A stretch of 64,000 nt of DNA from Hydrogenophilales bacterium 16-64-40 (GTDB lineage Bacteria > Pseudomonadota > Gammaproteobacteria > Burkholderiales > Thiobacillaceae): NCBI GenBank assembly GCA_002256995.1, contig NCGX01000005.1, positions 21,775 to 85,774 on the forward strand, in the 5' to 3' direction. The position numbers were made by a program, and so were the translations under genes. The notes beneath the pieces are model-generated. The model was not told the origin of the DNA and did no database searches. It saw nothing but the letters and a program-made list of their open reading frames with translations. This document shows positions 23,899-33,306 of this stretch, in pieces; position 1 is the stretch's first letter, and the number at the start of each line of letters is the position of its first letter.

Positions 23899-26340
23899 AT
23901 GCCGATTGTCACCCTGATCCCCGCCGACCTTCGCCTGACCCTCGACCCCGCGTCGCTGGGATTTTCGGACACCTCGGAATTGATCGAGGAGCCGCTGCCA
24001 TGGATCGGCCAGGCGCGCGCCGAGGCGGCCGCGCGTTTCGGCCTGGGGATGGACCAGCCCAACTACAACCTGTTCGTGCTGGGCGAAGTCGGCAGCGGGC
24101 GTTCCTCTTTGCTCAAGCAGGCGATGCACGAGGTGGCGGCAAGCAGGCGGGTGCCACCCGATCTGTGCTACCTGCACAACTTCGACGCGCCCGAGCGGCC
24201 GCTGGCGTTGCGCCTGCCGGCCGGCGAGGGGCGGCTGCTGCGCCAGTCGCTGGCGCAGGCGGTGAAGACGCTGCAAATCGACATCCCGCAGCGGCTGGAA
24301 GGACAGGACTACAAGGCCGAGAGCGATCGCATCGAGACCGCGTGGAAGCAGGACGTGGCGCGGCACTATGCCGAGCTGGTGGCGTTTGCCGAGGCGCGCA
24401 GCTTTTTCCTGCATCGCGAGGAAGGGCGCATGGTGTTCACCCTGGTCGGCAAGAAGGGGCAGGCGCTCACCGAGGACGAGGTGCTGGCGCTGCCGAAGGC
24501 GCGCCGCGCCGAAGTGGAGCAGGCCGAGCAGGAGCTGCGCGCCGAGATCACCCGCTATATCGAGAAGACCCAGCCGCTGGAGCGCGCGATGAACGAGGCG
24601 CTGGCGGCGCTGCGGCGGCAGGTGGTGAAGCCGCTGGTCGAGCGCGAACTGCAGGCGATCCGCGCCGGGCTGAAAAAGCAGATCAAGGACGCCGCCAAGC
24701 TCAACGCCTGGCTCGACGCGCTGGAGCGGGACGTGTACGACAACCTGGAACTGTTCAGCGGCAGCGAGGAGGACGAGGACCGGCTGGAAACGCTGCAAAT
24801 GGTGCTGGCGCGCTACCGCGTCAACCTGGTGGTCGACAACGGCGGGCTGGCCGGCGCGCCGGTGATCGTCGAGGACAACCCGCTGTTCCGCGCGCTGTTC
24901 GGCAGCATCGAATACCAGTCCGAGAATGACGTGCTGATGACCGACTTTTCGCGCATCCGCGCCGGCAGCCTGCTGCAGGCGCACGGCGGCTTTCTGATGC
25001 TGCACCTGCGCGACGTGCTGGCCGACCCGCTGGTGTGGGAGCAGCTGCGGCGCTTTTTGCGCAGCGGCCGGCTGCAGATCGAGGAGCCGGGCGTGTCGTT
25101 CTCGCCGATCGCGGCGGTGTCGCTGGTGCCGGAGGCGGTCGACGTCGAGGTCAAGCTGGTGCTGGTCGGCTCGCGCGACCAGTATTACGAGTTGCAGGAG
25201 GCGGCGCCGGAATTCGCCCGCCACTTCCGCGCCAAGGTGGATTTCGCCGACAGCTTTGTCGCCAGCGCCGACAGCCGCCGCGCCTCGGCGATTTTCGTCG
25301 CCCATGCCTGCCGCGAGTTCGGCCTGCCGCATTTTTCGGCGGCGGCGGTGGCGCGTCTGCTCGAGGAGTCGCACCGCGAAGTCGGCGACCAGGCGCGCGA
25401 GAGTGCGATTTTCGCCCGCACCGAGGCGATGGTGATGGAAAGCGCCGCGATCTGCCGTGAGCGGGGGCCGGGTCTGGTGACGGTGGACGATGTCGAGACG
25501 GCGCTGGCGGCGCATGCCGGGCGGCACGATTACCCCGAGCAGCGCCTGCGCGAGGAAATCGCCGAGGGCGATCTGATGATCGCGCTGACCGGCGAGCGGC
25601 TGGGCCAGCTCAACGGCCTCAGCCAGATCGATCTGGGCGATTACCGCTTCGGCCTGCCGGTGCGGCTGTCCGCGCACGCCTATGCGGGCGAGGACGGCCT
25701 GCTCAACATCGAGCGCGAGGTCGAACTGTCCGGCCCGATCCACGACAAGGGCGTGTTCATCCTGCAGAACTACCTGTCCGCGCTGTTTGCGCATCTGGCG
25801 CCGCTCTCGCTCAATGCCTCGATCGTTTTCGAGCAGCAGTACCACGGCGTGGAAGGCGATTCCGCCTCGTGCGCCGAGCTTTATGCGCTGCTGTCGGCGC
25901 TGTCCGGCCTGCCGCTGAAGCAGGGCATCGCCGTCACCGGCGCGCTCAACCAGCACGGCGAGGTGCTGCCGGTGGGCGGCATCAACGAAAAGATCGAGGG
26001 CTGGTTCCGCGTGTGCGAGGCCGCCGGCCTCGACGGCAGCCAGGGCGTGCTGATCCCCGCGCGCAATCGCCGCCACCTGATGCTGTCGCCGCGGCTGGTC
26101 GACGCCGTGGCCGGCGGGCGCTTCCATATTCATGCCGCGGATCACGTAACCGAAGGCATCGAACTGCTGACCGGCGTTGCGGCGGGCGAGCCGAACACAG
26201 CAGGGCACTATCCCCATGGCAGCGTGCTGGGGCATGCGCAGGACGCCCTGCTGGCGTTCCGCCGCGCCTGCCAGATGCAGGAGCACCCCAAGGGGCCACG
26301 GCGGCATTTTCGCGCGGGCGAGCATCCGCATCGGCGCTAG
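23899..26340 (+). CDS. Lon-like ATP-dependent-protease-family protein
   Basis: This 813-residue protein has an N-terminal AAA-like region, a long helical insertion (about residues 170-270) and a C-terminal Lon proteolytic domain. The catalytic dyad is visible as S655 in GDSAS and K698 in GGINEKIEG, 43 residues apart as in E. coli Lon (S679/K722). The P-loop reads GEVGSGRSS (residues 62-70), with Arg in place of the usual Lys, and I see no clear Walker B DE. It belongs with the LonB/LonH-type single-chain group (AAA_32). It probably degrades or remodels misfolded proteins, possibly with weak or absent ATPase. Confidence 0.82.
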   Translation: MPIVTLIPADLRLTLDPASLGFSDTSELIEEPLPWIGQARAEAAARFGLGMDQPNYNLFVLGEVGSGRSSLLKQAMHEVAASRRVPPDLCYLHNFDAPERPLALRLPAGEGRLLRQSLAQAVKTLQIDIPQRLEGQDYKAESDRIETAWKQDVARHYAELVAFAEARSFFLHREEGRMVFTLVGKKGQALTEDEVLALPKARRAEVEQAEQELRAEITRYIEKTQPLERAMNEALAALRRQVVKPLVERELQAIRAGLKKQIKDAAKLNAWLDALERDVYDNLELFSGSEEDEDRLETLQMVLARYRVNLVVDNGGLAGAPVIVEDNPLFRALFGSIEYQSENDVLMTDFSRIRAGSLLQAHGGFLMLHLRDVLADPLVWEQLRRFLRSGRLQIEEPGVSFSPIAAVSLVPEAVDVEVKLVLVGSRDQYYELQEAAPEFARHFRAKVDFADSFVASADSRRASAIFVAHACREFGLPHFSAAAVARLLEESHREVGDQARESAIFARTEAMVMESAAICRERGPGLVTVDDVETALAAHAGRHDYPEQRLREEIAEGDLMIALTGERLGQLNGLSQIDLGDYRFGLPVRLSAHAYAGEDGLLNIEREVELSGPIHDKGVFILQNYLSALFAHLAPLSLNASIVFEQQYHGVEGDSASCAELYALLSALSGLPLKQGIAVTGALNQHGEVLPVGGINEKIEGWFRVCEAAGLDGSQGVLIPARNRRHLMLSPRLVDAVAGGRFHIHAADHVTEGIELLTGVAAGEPNTAGHYPHGSVLGHAQDALLAFRRACQMQEHPKGPRRHFRAGEHPHRR

Positions 26341-26406
26341 CGCTAGCAGGCGGTAGCGGGGTGATCTATATTGAAAACTGTTCAATTGTCTTGCAAGGAG
26401 CCGATC

Positions 26407-26892
26407 ATGAAAGCACTGCATCGCATGGAACGTTTTCTCGACGAACACATGATTCCATTTGACCTTGTGGCGCATCCGCACTCGCAGACCAGCGCCGAAA
26501 CCGCGCGCGCGGCCGGGGTGGCCCTTGATCGGGTCGCCAAGGGGGTGCTGCTCGATAGCATGGATTGCCAGATGGTGGCGATGATTCCCGCCGACCAGGA
26601 AATCCAGCTCGGCAAATTGAGGCAGGATGTCGGCGTCGAATTCAGCCTGGCCGACGAGGCCAGCGTGAACCGCCTGTTCCCCGAGTGTGAACCCGGCGTG
26701 GTGCCGGGGCTGCCGAATGCGTGGGGGGTGGAAATGGTATGGGACGACGCGCTGATGGCGCAGCCGGACATCTACCTGGAAGCCGGCGACCACGAACGCC
26801 TGCTGCATATCGAAACCCGCTTCCTGCGCGAGGCGTTCGGCGACGCGCCGCATTGCCACTTCACCCAGCCGCGGATGTCTCACGTCGCCTGA
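26407..26892 (+). CDS. YbaK/EbsC-family aminoacyl-tRNA deacylase
   Basis: This 161-residue YbaK-fold protein has PHSQTSAETARAAGV, the conserved Lys in DRVAKGVLLDS, and VPGLPNAWGVEMVWDDAL. The family hydrolyses mischarged tRNAs such as Cys-tRNA-Pro or Ala-tRNA-Pro. AAGGAG at 26396-26401 sets the start at ATG 26407. It is downstream of the Lon-like gene by 66 bases; co-transcription is possible. Confidence 0.83.
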   Translation: MKALHRMERFLDEHMIPFDLVAHPHSQTSAETARAAGVALDRVAKGVLLDSMDCQMVAMIPADQEIQLGKLRQDVGVEFSLADEASVNRLFPECEPGVVPGLPNAWGVEMVWDDALMAQPDIYLEAGDHERLLHIETRFLREAFGDAPHCHFTQPRMSHVA

Positions 26893-27023
26893 GCTTGGCG
26901 TGCGCTTGCTGCAGGTTGGGCGCGCGCACGCTGCTTCCCCTGCGGGTGGGATTTGAATTAGGCTTGGCCACCCGGCGTGCCTGGCGCGCTGAACGATGCG
27001 TCGCCTGATCTGTCTCACCCGCC

Positions 27024-27548
27024 GTGAACTCAAAACAAGCTGATTCCACCCACAACCCCTACCGCCCGCTCGGCCGCGGCATGGCGCTGGTCGCCAGCCT
27101 GCTGCTGCTGGGCCTGCTGTATTTCTACTTCGAAAATAGCCTGCAGGCGCGCAACCATCCCAACCAGCAGTTGCAGATCGCGCCGGGCAGCGAACTGGTG
27201 CTGAAACGTAGCCGCAACGGCCATTATTTCTTTCCCGGCACGATCAACGGCCAGCCCGTCACCTTCCTGCTCGACACCGGCGCCACGCTGGTGTCGGTGC
27301 CGGCGCATCTGGCGGAAAAGCTGGGACTCAAGGCGGGTGCACGGCAGCAATCGGTCACCGCCAACGGCATGGTCACCACCCGCGCCACCCGGGTGGATGC
27401 GCTGGCGTTCGGGCCGTTCGATCTGCGCGGCGTACCCGCCAGCCTCAACCCTGGCATGGGCGGTGACCAGGTGCTGCTGGGCATGAGCGTGCTGAAACAT
27501 CTGGAGTTCACCCAGCGCGGAGACACCCTGATATTGCGTGCGCTTTGA
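27024..27548 (+). CDS. Membrane-anchored retropepsin-like aspartic protease
   Basis: This 174-residue protein has one N-terminal transmembrane helix (about residues 20-37, MALVASLLLLGLLYFYF) and a single-domain pepsin/retropepsin fold. The active site is FLLDTGATLVSVP, with the second conserved strand DQVLLGMSVLKHLEF near the C-terminus. The family acts as a dimer in the periplasm. The frame opens with GTG 27024; the basic GRGMA segment before the helix supports keeping this N-terminus, although ATG 27081 is a possible alternative. Confidence 0.82.
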   Translation: MNSKQADSTHNPYRPLGRGMALVASLLLLGLLYFYFENSLQARNHPNQQLQIAPGSELVLKRSRNGHYFFPGTINGQPVTFLLDTGATLVSVPAHLAEKLGLKAGARQQSVTANGMVTTRATRVDALAFGPFDLRGVPASLNPGMGGDQVLLGMSVLKHLEFTQRGDTLILRAL

Positions 27549-27566
27549 GCGGGATTGAAAAAATAG

Positions 27567-27595
27567 TTGGACACGATCTGTTTTTGTGTTATTAA
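27567..27595 (+). promoter_or_regulatory. Candidate sigma-70 promoter of the cold-shock gene
   Basis: TTGGAC (27567-27572), a 17-base spacer and TATTAA (27590-27595) lie about 117 bases before the cold-shock start codon. The implied 5' leader of about 110 bases is AT-rich and long, as is usual for cspA-type mRNAs whose leader folds change with temperature. Confidence 0.55.
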
Positions 27596-27712
27596 TACGG
27601 GCATCTGTTGGATTCAAGCTTTAAATTGCGGTACCTCTGGTAAGCGTTTTCCTTGAAATTCGATCGATAGGGCATGTCGCCCAATTTTTTTTAGATAGAT
27701 AGGAAACAAAAG

Positions 27713-27919
27713 ATGGAAACGGGTACTGTTAAGTGGTTCAACGATGCAAAAGGTTTTGGTTTCATCACCCCGGATAACGGCGGCGAGGACCTTTTCGCAC
27801 ATTTCTCCGCAATCAATTCCAACGGCTTCAAATCCCTGCAGGAAAACCAGCGCGTCAGCTTTGAAGTGACGACTGGCCCCAAGGGCAAGCAAGCTTCGAA
27901 CATCCAGGTCGTGTCGTAA
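27713..27919 (+). CDS. Cold-shock-domain protein (CspA family)
   Basis: This 68-residue single cold-shock domain begins [20 protein letters not shown], containing RNP1 (KGFGFI); RNP2 is DLFAHF. It binds single-stranded RNA and DNA in the cytoplasm and acts as an RNA chaperone. The upstream gap carries a plausible promoter and a long leader, and an intrinsic terminator closes the gene, so it is monocistronic. Whether it is cold-inducible or constitutive cannot be told from the protein alone. Confidence 0.95.
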   Translation: METGTVKWFNDAKGFGFITPDNGGEDLFAHFSAINSNGFKSLQENQRVSFEVTTGPKGKQASNIQVVS

Positions 27920-27940
27920 TCTTTCCGACCTGATGTGAAA

Positions 27941-27967
27941 AACCCCGGTTCGCCGGGGTTTTTTTTG
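27941..27967 (+). terminator. Intrinsic terminator of the cold-shock gene
   Basis: AACCCCGG-TTCG-CCGGGGTT forms an eight-pair stem (27941-27960) with an eight-T run (27959-27966). Confidence 0.92.
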
Positions 27968-27993
27968 TTCGTAAGTTTCGAGTGTGAATCCCC

Positions 27994-28536
27994 ATGGCGC
28001 TTAAAGCCACCATCTACAAAGCCGACCTGCAGATTGCCGACATGGACCGGCATTACTACGCCGACCATGCGCTGACCATCGCGCGCCATCCCTCCGAAAC
28101 CGACGAGCGCATGATGGCACGGGTGCTGGCCTATGCGGTTTACGCGCAGGAGGGCATCGCCTTCACCAAGGGATTGTTCGACGTCGACGAGCCGGAAGTC
28201 TGGGTGAAGCGCCTGACCGGCGAGATCAAGCTGTGGATCGACCTCGGCCAGCCCGACGAAGCGCGCATCCGCCGTGCATGCAGCCGCGCCGAACAGGTCG
28301 TGGTGCTGTGCTACGGCAGCGGGTGCGAGGTGTGGTGGAAGCAGATCGCCAGCAAGCTGACGCGCTTTTCCCATCTGACCGTGCTGCAACTGCCGGCCGA
28401 CACCACCCAGGCACTGGCTGCGCTGGCCGCCCGCGGCATGCGCCTGCAATGCATGGTGCAGGACGGTGAGATCTGGCTCAACAGCGAGACCGAAAGCGTG
28501 CCGGTGAAATTGCTGCGTCTGCCGTCCGCCCGCTGA
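27994..28536 (+). CDS. YaeQ-family protein
   Basis: This 180-residue protein begins MALKATIYKADLQIADMDRHYY and has HPSETDERMMARVLAYA, GEIKLWIDLGQPDE and HLTVLQLP, the YaeQ family pattern. Members have a PD-(D/E)xK nuclease-like fold but no firmly established activity; E. coli YaeQ was linked to RfaH suppression. It stands alone behind the cold-shock terminator. Confidence 0.88.
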   Translation: MALKATIYKADLQIADMDRHYYADHALTIARHPSETDERMMARVLAYAVYAQEGIAFTKGLFDVDEPEVWVKRLTGEIKLWIDLGQPDEARIRRACSRAEQVVVLCYGSGCEVWWKQIASKLTRFSHLTVLQLPADTTQALAALAARGMRLQCMVQDGEIWLNSETESVPVKLLRLPSAR

Positions 28537-28600
28537 GGCTTTGCCCCCAATAATCCATTAGCCGGTCATTCCGGCCTTCGCTGGAATGACGCCGTTTTGT

Positions 28601-29185
28601 CTATTGGGCAATCCCGGTTTTATTGTCCGGCGGACAGTTCTTGACGCACACCGTTTCGCTCACCCGCTGACCGCCGCAACCGACAAAACAGGCGTCGTAA
28701 GCGGGCAGGCAACCGCAGTCTGCCTGGCAGTGCCTGGCGACAAGCTGCGCCCGCACGCTGTCGCGCGTCGGCATCACCGGCTCACGATACGGCGGCGGAA
28801 AATACAGCCCCGGCCATGGATCCCACCAAAAGGGATGACGGAAGGGATAGGGATAGCTGTGCATCCAGTCGAAACGCAGCTGCATTTCATAGTAGCGCAG
28901 CGCGGCGGCATACTGCCTCAGATCGAGCTCGTACTGCTTCAGCGCTTCTGTATAGCGCGCTTCCACCTGGGGTTCGATGTCCTTCTCGCAGGCCTCAAAG
29001 CGGGCCTGGCACTCGGTCTGACACGCGGTCTTGCGGGCTTCGCAGTCCGCCACGCAAGCCCGCCCCTGCGCATCGGTCGGCGGAATCAGGCGGAACGTCG
29101 TCTGGTATTGCGGCGTGGCGCAGCCTGCCAGTGCGGCGAGCAGAATCAGTGCGGGGAGAAGAAACGTCAGGGCAGGCAGGCGCAT
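28601..29185 (-). CDS. Cys-rich lipoprotein of unknown function
   Basis: The 194-residue product has a lipoprotein signal (LLAALAGC; lipobox Cys about residue 21) and so should be lipid-anchored in an envelope membrane. The mature part has cysteine-rich segments (ACVADCEARKTACQTECQ and HCQADCGCLPAYDACFVGCG) flanking a Tyr/Trp/Pro-rich middle (FRHPFWWDPWPGLYFPPPY). The regular Cys spacing suggests disulfides. I do not recognise a named family. It stands alone between convergent YaeQ and a minus-strand methyltransferase. Confidence 0.7.
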   Translation of the reverse strand: MRLPALTFLLPALILLAALAGCATPQYQTTFRLIPPTDAQGRACVADCEARKTACQTECQARFEACEKDIEPQVEARYTEALKQYELDLRQYAAALRYYEMQLRFDWMHSYPYPFRHPFWWDPWPGLYFPPPYREPVMPTRDSVRAQLVARHCQADCGCLPAYDACFVGCGGQRVSETVCVKNCPPDNKTGIAQ

Positions 29186-29232
29186 CAGGCAATCCAGTCA
29201 AAACACACGCTTGCTTAAAGCATAGGCTTTTT

Positions 29233-30117
29233 TCAGGACGACTGCGGGCCGAGAAAGCGTCCTTCGAGTTCCTGCAGATTGAGTTCCTGCAGGATCTGCT
29301 GCAGGCGCTCGCGCGCATTCCGGCGCGGCTCGCCGGTACGGGTTGCGATGATGAGTTCGTTCTTCATGGAATGCTCCCAGCCGACCAGCTCGGTGACGGT
29401 GACCTGGTAGCCGTGCGATTCAAGCTGCAGGCAGCGCAGCACGTTGGTGAGCTGACTGCCAAATTCGCGGGTGTGGATTGGGTGGCGCCAGATTTCCGAT
29501 AGCGGCGTTTTGCCGAACGACTCGTTTTTGTGGCGGCGCAGGACGGCCGCGACCTCGGCCTGACAGCACGGCACCAGCACGATGTGGCGCGCCTGTTTGG
29601 CGAGCGCGAACTGGATTGCATCGTCGGTCGCGGTGTTGCAGGCGTGCAGCGCGGTGACGATGTCGACGCGCGCGGGCAGGGCGTCGGTGGTGATCGATTC
29701 TGCCACCGTCGCGCTGAGGAAGGACATGCGTGCAAAGCCCAGCCGCGCCGCCAGTTCGCGCGAGCGGGTCACCAGTTCGTCGCGCGTTTCGATGCCGAAA
29801 ATATGGCTGCCGGGGCGGTCCTTCAGGAACAGGTCATACAGGATGAAGCCCAGATACGACTTGCCCGCGCCGTGGTCGGCCAAGGTCAGCGTGTCCTGTT
29901 GGCCGAGGACGTCGTCCAGCAGCGGCTCGATGAAATTGCACAAGTGATACACCTGCTTCAGCTTGCGGCGGCTGTCCTGGTTGAGCTTGCCGTCGCGCGT
30001 CAGGATGTGCAGTTCCTTCAGCAGCTCGATCGACTGGCCGGGGCGCAGCAGTTCCGCCAGGGGATCGGAGAAGGCCGTTTTGGGTGCTTGCGCGGCAGAG
30101 GGCGTCGGGCGCTTCAT
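29233..30117 (-). CDS. Class I SAM-dependent methyltransferase-fold protein
   Basis: This protein of about 294 residues has TLADHGAGKSYLGFILYD as the SAM-binding motif I region, FGIETRDELV as motif II, then TALHACNTATDDAI and VLVPCCQAEV. The latter two match the Methyltransf_32-type group found in tRNA or protein modification enzymes. I start at ATG 30117 (MKRPTPS); the frame runs 15 codons further upstream. The C-terminal part is helical and Glu/Leu-rich. The substrate is unknown. It is divergent from trhO. Confidence 0.7.
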   Translation of the reverse strand: MKRPTPSAAQAPKTAFSDPLAELLRPGQSIELLKELHILTRDGKLNQDSRRKLKQVYHLCNFIEPLLDDVLGQQDTLTLADHGAGKSYLGFILYDLFLKDRPGSHIFGIETRDELVTRSRELAARLGFARMSFLSATVAESITTDALPARVDIVTALHACNTATDDAIQFALAKQARHIVLVPCCQAEVAAVLRRHKNESFGKTPLSEIWRHPIHTREFGSQLTNVLRCLQLESHGYQVTVTELVGWEHSMKNELIIATRTGEPRRNARERLQQILQELNLQELEGRFLGPQSS

Positions 30118-30227
30118 GGGCTTGAGATGGCGGGGGGGAAGGCCGCAGGGTATCAAAACCACCGGCTGGGCAGAACCACTTCGTATAATGCCGGCTTGCT
30201 TGAACTTGGGTTTGAAGGGCTTTAACC

Positions 30228-30974
30228 GTGTCTGTCGTCAACATTTCCTGCTACAAGTTCGTTTCCCTCAGCGACCGCGAGGTGCTCAAGGCCGATCTCA
30301 GCGCGCGCTGCCAGGCGCTCGGGCTGATGGGCACCATCCTGCTCGCGCCGGAAGGCATCAACGTGTTCCTGGCCGGCTCGCGCACGGCGATCGACGCCAT
30401 CGTCGCCACGCTGCGCGCCGATCCGCGCTTTTCCGACCTGCAGCCCAAGGAAAGCCTTTCCGACGCGCCGCCATTCAGAAAAATGCGGGTGCGGCTGAAG
30501 CAGGAAATCATCACCATGAAGCACCCGCTGGTCCGCCCGGAAGCCGCGCGTGCGCCTTCGGTGGCGGCCGCCACGCTGAAGCAGTGGCTGGATCGCGGCT
30601 ACGACGACGCAGGCCGTCCGGTGGTGATGCTCGATACCCGCAACGACTATGAAGTTGCCGCGGGCACGTTCGACAACGCCATCGATTACGGCATTGGCAT
30701 CTTCAGCGAATTTCCGCCGCGCCTGGCCGAGCACCGCACCGACTACGCGGGCAAGACCGTGGTGTCGTTCTGCACCGGCGGCATCCGCTGCGAAAAGGCC
30801 GCCATCCACATGAAGACCATCGGCATCGAGCACGTGTACCAGCTCGAAGGCGGCATCCTTAAGTATTTCGAGGAAGTCGGCGGCGCCCACTACCACGGCG
30901 ACTGCTTCGTGTTCGACGAGCGCGCGGCGGTGAGCGCGGATTTGCAACCTGCGGCCGGAAGGGTGCATCGGTAA
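30228..30974 (+). CDS. trhO: tRNA uridine(34) hydroxylase, rhodanese-like
   Basis: This 248-residue protein of the YceA/TrhO family forms 5-hydroxyuridine at the wobble position of certain tRNAs. The N-terminal domain has [19 protein letters not shown] and the rhodanese domain [15 protein letters not shown], with the active-site Cys in [12 protein letters not shown]. The start is GTG 30228. TATAAT at 30184-30189 could be its -10, but no good -35 accompanies it. Confidence 0.9.
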   Translation: MSVVNISCYKFVSLSDREVLKADLSARCQALGLMGTILLAPEGINVFLAGSRTAIDAIVATLRADPRFSDLQPKESLSDAPPFRKMRVRLKQEIITMKHPLVRPEAARAPSVAAATLKQWLDRGYDDAGRPVVMLDTRNDYEVAAGTFDNAIDYGIGIFSEFPPRLAEHRTDYAGKTVVSFCTGGIRCEKAAIHMKTIGIEHVYQLEGGILKYFEEVGGAHYHGDCFVFDERAAVSADLQPAAGRVHR

Positions 30975-31073
30975 AGGGTTTAAGTCGGACCGGGCAAACT
31001 TTGTCCCGCCTATAACCATCCATTTTCTGTGGTAGCTTGCAGCCTTAATATCCGATCGTTGTGTCTGTATCCT

Positions 31074-33206
31074 ATGAGCCTGATTTTGATTAAGCGCAAC
31101 AACCCGGATTGCCAGGCTACGGGTCCCGGCCGCCAGATCTCATGGCTTGGCGCCACGGCCCTCCTGCTCCTTGCCCTGGCCGGCTGCGGCGGTGGAGGGG
31201 GCGGCGCAACGAGTTCTCTGGTCATCCCCGACAGGACACCCGTCAGGGTGGCGGTAGTCGATCAAGGCTTTGACATCAACCATCCCGAAATCCGCGATGC
31301 CGTGGTGGGCGCGGTCGCTTGCACCCGGGTCCTGCCGAGTGGAGCGACCTGCGACACCACCACCAGCATGTTGGACAACACAGGTGAATCACACGGCACT
31401 TACGTCGCGCAAATCATCGCGGGCGTGACGGTGGGCCACACCGACGATGCCCTCCTGCTGCTGGGCAAGGCCACCGATCTCTATGCAAGTGAGATCGCGG
31501 CTGCGACCAACTGGGCGCTGGATTCAGGGGCGCGCATCGTCAACTACAGCCTGTATCCGCTGTTTGAAGTTGACCCCTATATGCGTACTGCCTACGACAA
31601 CGCGGTCAACAAAGGTGCGGCACTCATTATGGCGGCAGGCAATGACGGCGCCAGTCTCTCAAGCTATGCATACAGCTATCCTTCCCTGTTCAGCAGCGCC
31701 GACTACACGGGCATTTCGATCCTGGCCGGTGCGGGCTTCGCCTCAAACGGCACCTATGGGCTCCAGAGTTTCTCCAATTATCCGGGCGCTGACACCACCA
31801 TCCAGTCGCGTTTCCTGGTTGCGCTGACTCCTGTCAATGTGATTGAAGCCGATGGAACAACCGCTCTGTTCGATGGCACATCCGCTTCGACGCCCGTCAT
31901 CAGCGCCGCCCTGACCAGCCTGCTGGCCCAGTGGCCACACCTCACGCCGCAGCAAAGCACCGGCATCCTGCTGGACACGGCTGACCGTACATTTTCCGGC
32001 TATGACCCGTACTATTTCGGCCAGGGCGTGCTCGACGCGGAGCGGGCATTGCAGCCTGTGGGCGTAACCGCACTGCCTACCGGCAATCAGGTTGGCGGTG
32101 CGTCATATTCCGTTGCCAGCACCCGGTTCGTATTGCCGGCCGCATTCGGTGACGCCGCGAACAGCCTGTCGCTCGACGCGGCGATGTTCGACAGCTACGG
32201 CCGGGACTATTCGTTCAATCTGGCCAGCCAGCTGGGCCAGGCCGACTTCTGGAAGACCGCCAGGGAGCACTGGATGGGACTGCTCGCCGGGGACACCCAG
32301 GAACATCGGGATACCGGGCTGTACACCAGGACATCATTCGACCAACAAGGCGGCTTGACCCAGTCTTATGCAGACTTCACCCCCGGGGACGGGCACCGCC
32401 TGAGTCTCATGCGTACCCGCGGGCGTTCACTGGAGAACGAGGCCGCGCCTGTGCAAATGCTCTCACTGACGGGCAATGGGGCGCTCGGCGCCTACGATTG
32501 GCTCGACCGCGTTGGCGTTGCCTGGCAGCTGAATGACAAGGCGCGACTGGATGCCCGCACAACACGCGCCACGGCCCCATCCAGTGGGATCTCCTCGGCG
32601 TCATCCGCCTGGCGGCATGAGACCCGCTTGAGTTTTGAGCCCGATGCATCCACAAGCGTCAGCGTTGGCCTGGCGCTGACGCAGGAGTCAGGCGCCGCTA
32701 TGGGGACTTCAGGTACGGGGGCATTTGCGCTGAACCAGTCGTTCTCTCAGGCGACCACGTTCAGGCTGCGGTACGACCTGGGGCGGCGCTGGGCAGCCTT
32801 TGGATCGGCAGAGTTCGGCACCATGAATGTGGCGGGCGAAACCCTGCTCACCGACATCAGCAATGTGATGACCAGCGAATGGGCGGCTGGCATCGCGTGG
32901 CAGGGAGACGACCGCTCTTTCGGTCTGGCGCTCAGTCAGCCGCTGCGCGTCGATCATGCACGCGCCAGCTTTAACCTTCCGGTGGGGCGCTTGGCAGATG
33001 GTACGGTGCTGCGCCAGAGCCGGTCAGTCAGCCTGACGCCTACCGGGCAGCAACTCAACCTGGAGTTGGCGTACCGGCAGCGCTGGGTCGGCGCGGCTGG
33101 CAGGCATTCTGCCCTGGGCCTGCATATGATTTACGCCCACGACGTGGGGCATGTCGCCGGCGCGCGCGCATTGACGCTCATGGGTAGTCAGCGTTATCAG
33201 TGGTGA
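31074..33206 (+). CDS. NalP/SphB1-like lipoprotein autotransporter with subtilisin (S8) passenger
   Basis: This 710-residue protein has a lipoprotein signal (LLLALAGCGGGGG). An S8 protease follows with D63 in VVDQGFD, H107 in GESHGTYVA and S270 in FDGTSASTPV; MAAGNDG supplies the oxyanion Asn. The C-terminal third (from about residue 440) is rich in alternating beta-strands and ends in an aromatic residue (RYQW), as expected for a type Va outer-membrane barrel. Relatives process other surface proteins. ATG 31074 is preferred over GTG 31029 because it directly precedes the signal. Confidence 0.82.
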   Translation: MSLILIKRNNPDCQATGPGRQISWLGATALLLLALAGCGGGGGGATSSLVIPDRTPVRVAVVDQGFDINHPEIRDAVVGAVACTRVLPSGATCDTTTSMLDNTGESHGTYVAQIIAGVTVGHTDDALLLLGKATDLYASEIAAATNWALDSGARIVNYSLYPLFEVDPYMRTAYDNAVNKGAALIMAAGNDGASLSSYAYSYPSLFSSADYTGISILAGAGFASNGTYGLQSFSNYPGADTTIQSRFLVALTPVNVIEADGTTALFDGTSASTPVISAALTSLLAQWPHLTPQQSTGILLDTADRTFSGYDPYYFGQGVLDAERALQPVGVTALPTGNQVGGASYSVASTRFVLPAAFGDAANSLSLDAAMFDSYGRDYSFNLASQLGQADFWKTAREHWMGLLAGDTQEHRDTGLYTRTSFDQQGGLTQSYADFTPGDGHRLSLMRTRGRSLENEAAPVQMLSLTGNGALGAYDWLDRVGVAWQLNDKARLDARTTRATAPSSGISSASSAWRHETRLSFEPDASTSVSVGLALTQESGAAMGTSGTGAFALNQSFSQATTFRLRYDLGRRWAAFGSAEFGTMNVAGETLLTDISNVMTSEWAAGIAWQGDDRSFGLALSQPLRVDHARASFNLPVGRLADGTVLRQSRSVSLTPTGQQLNLELAYRQRWVGAAGRHSALGLHMIYAHDVGHVAGARALTLMGSQRYQW

Positions 33207-33306
33207 GCGGTGCCTGCTGCGAGCGGATGATTCCATCGGCGGGCGGCTTGCCAGGCCACTTGGCGCCCCGATGATCGTTGTGTGAAGCGTTCGCGCGAAT
33301 TGCCAT

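Noticed and set aside
23878-27033. A 1051-codon minus-strand frame opposite the Lon-like gene
   Set aside because: It is an artefact of GC-rich third positions; it is low-complexity, and the plus strand has clear protease motifs.
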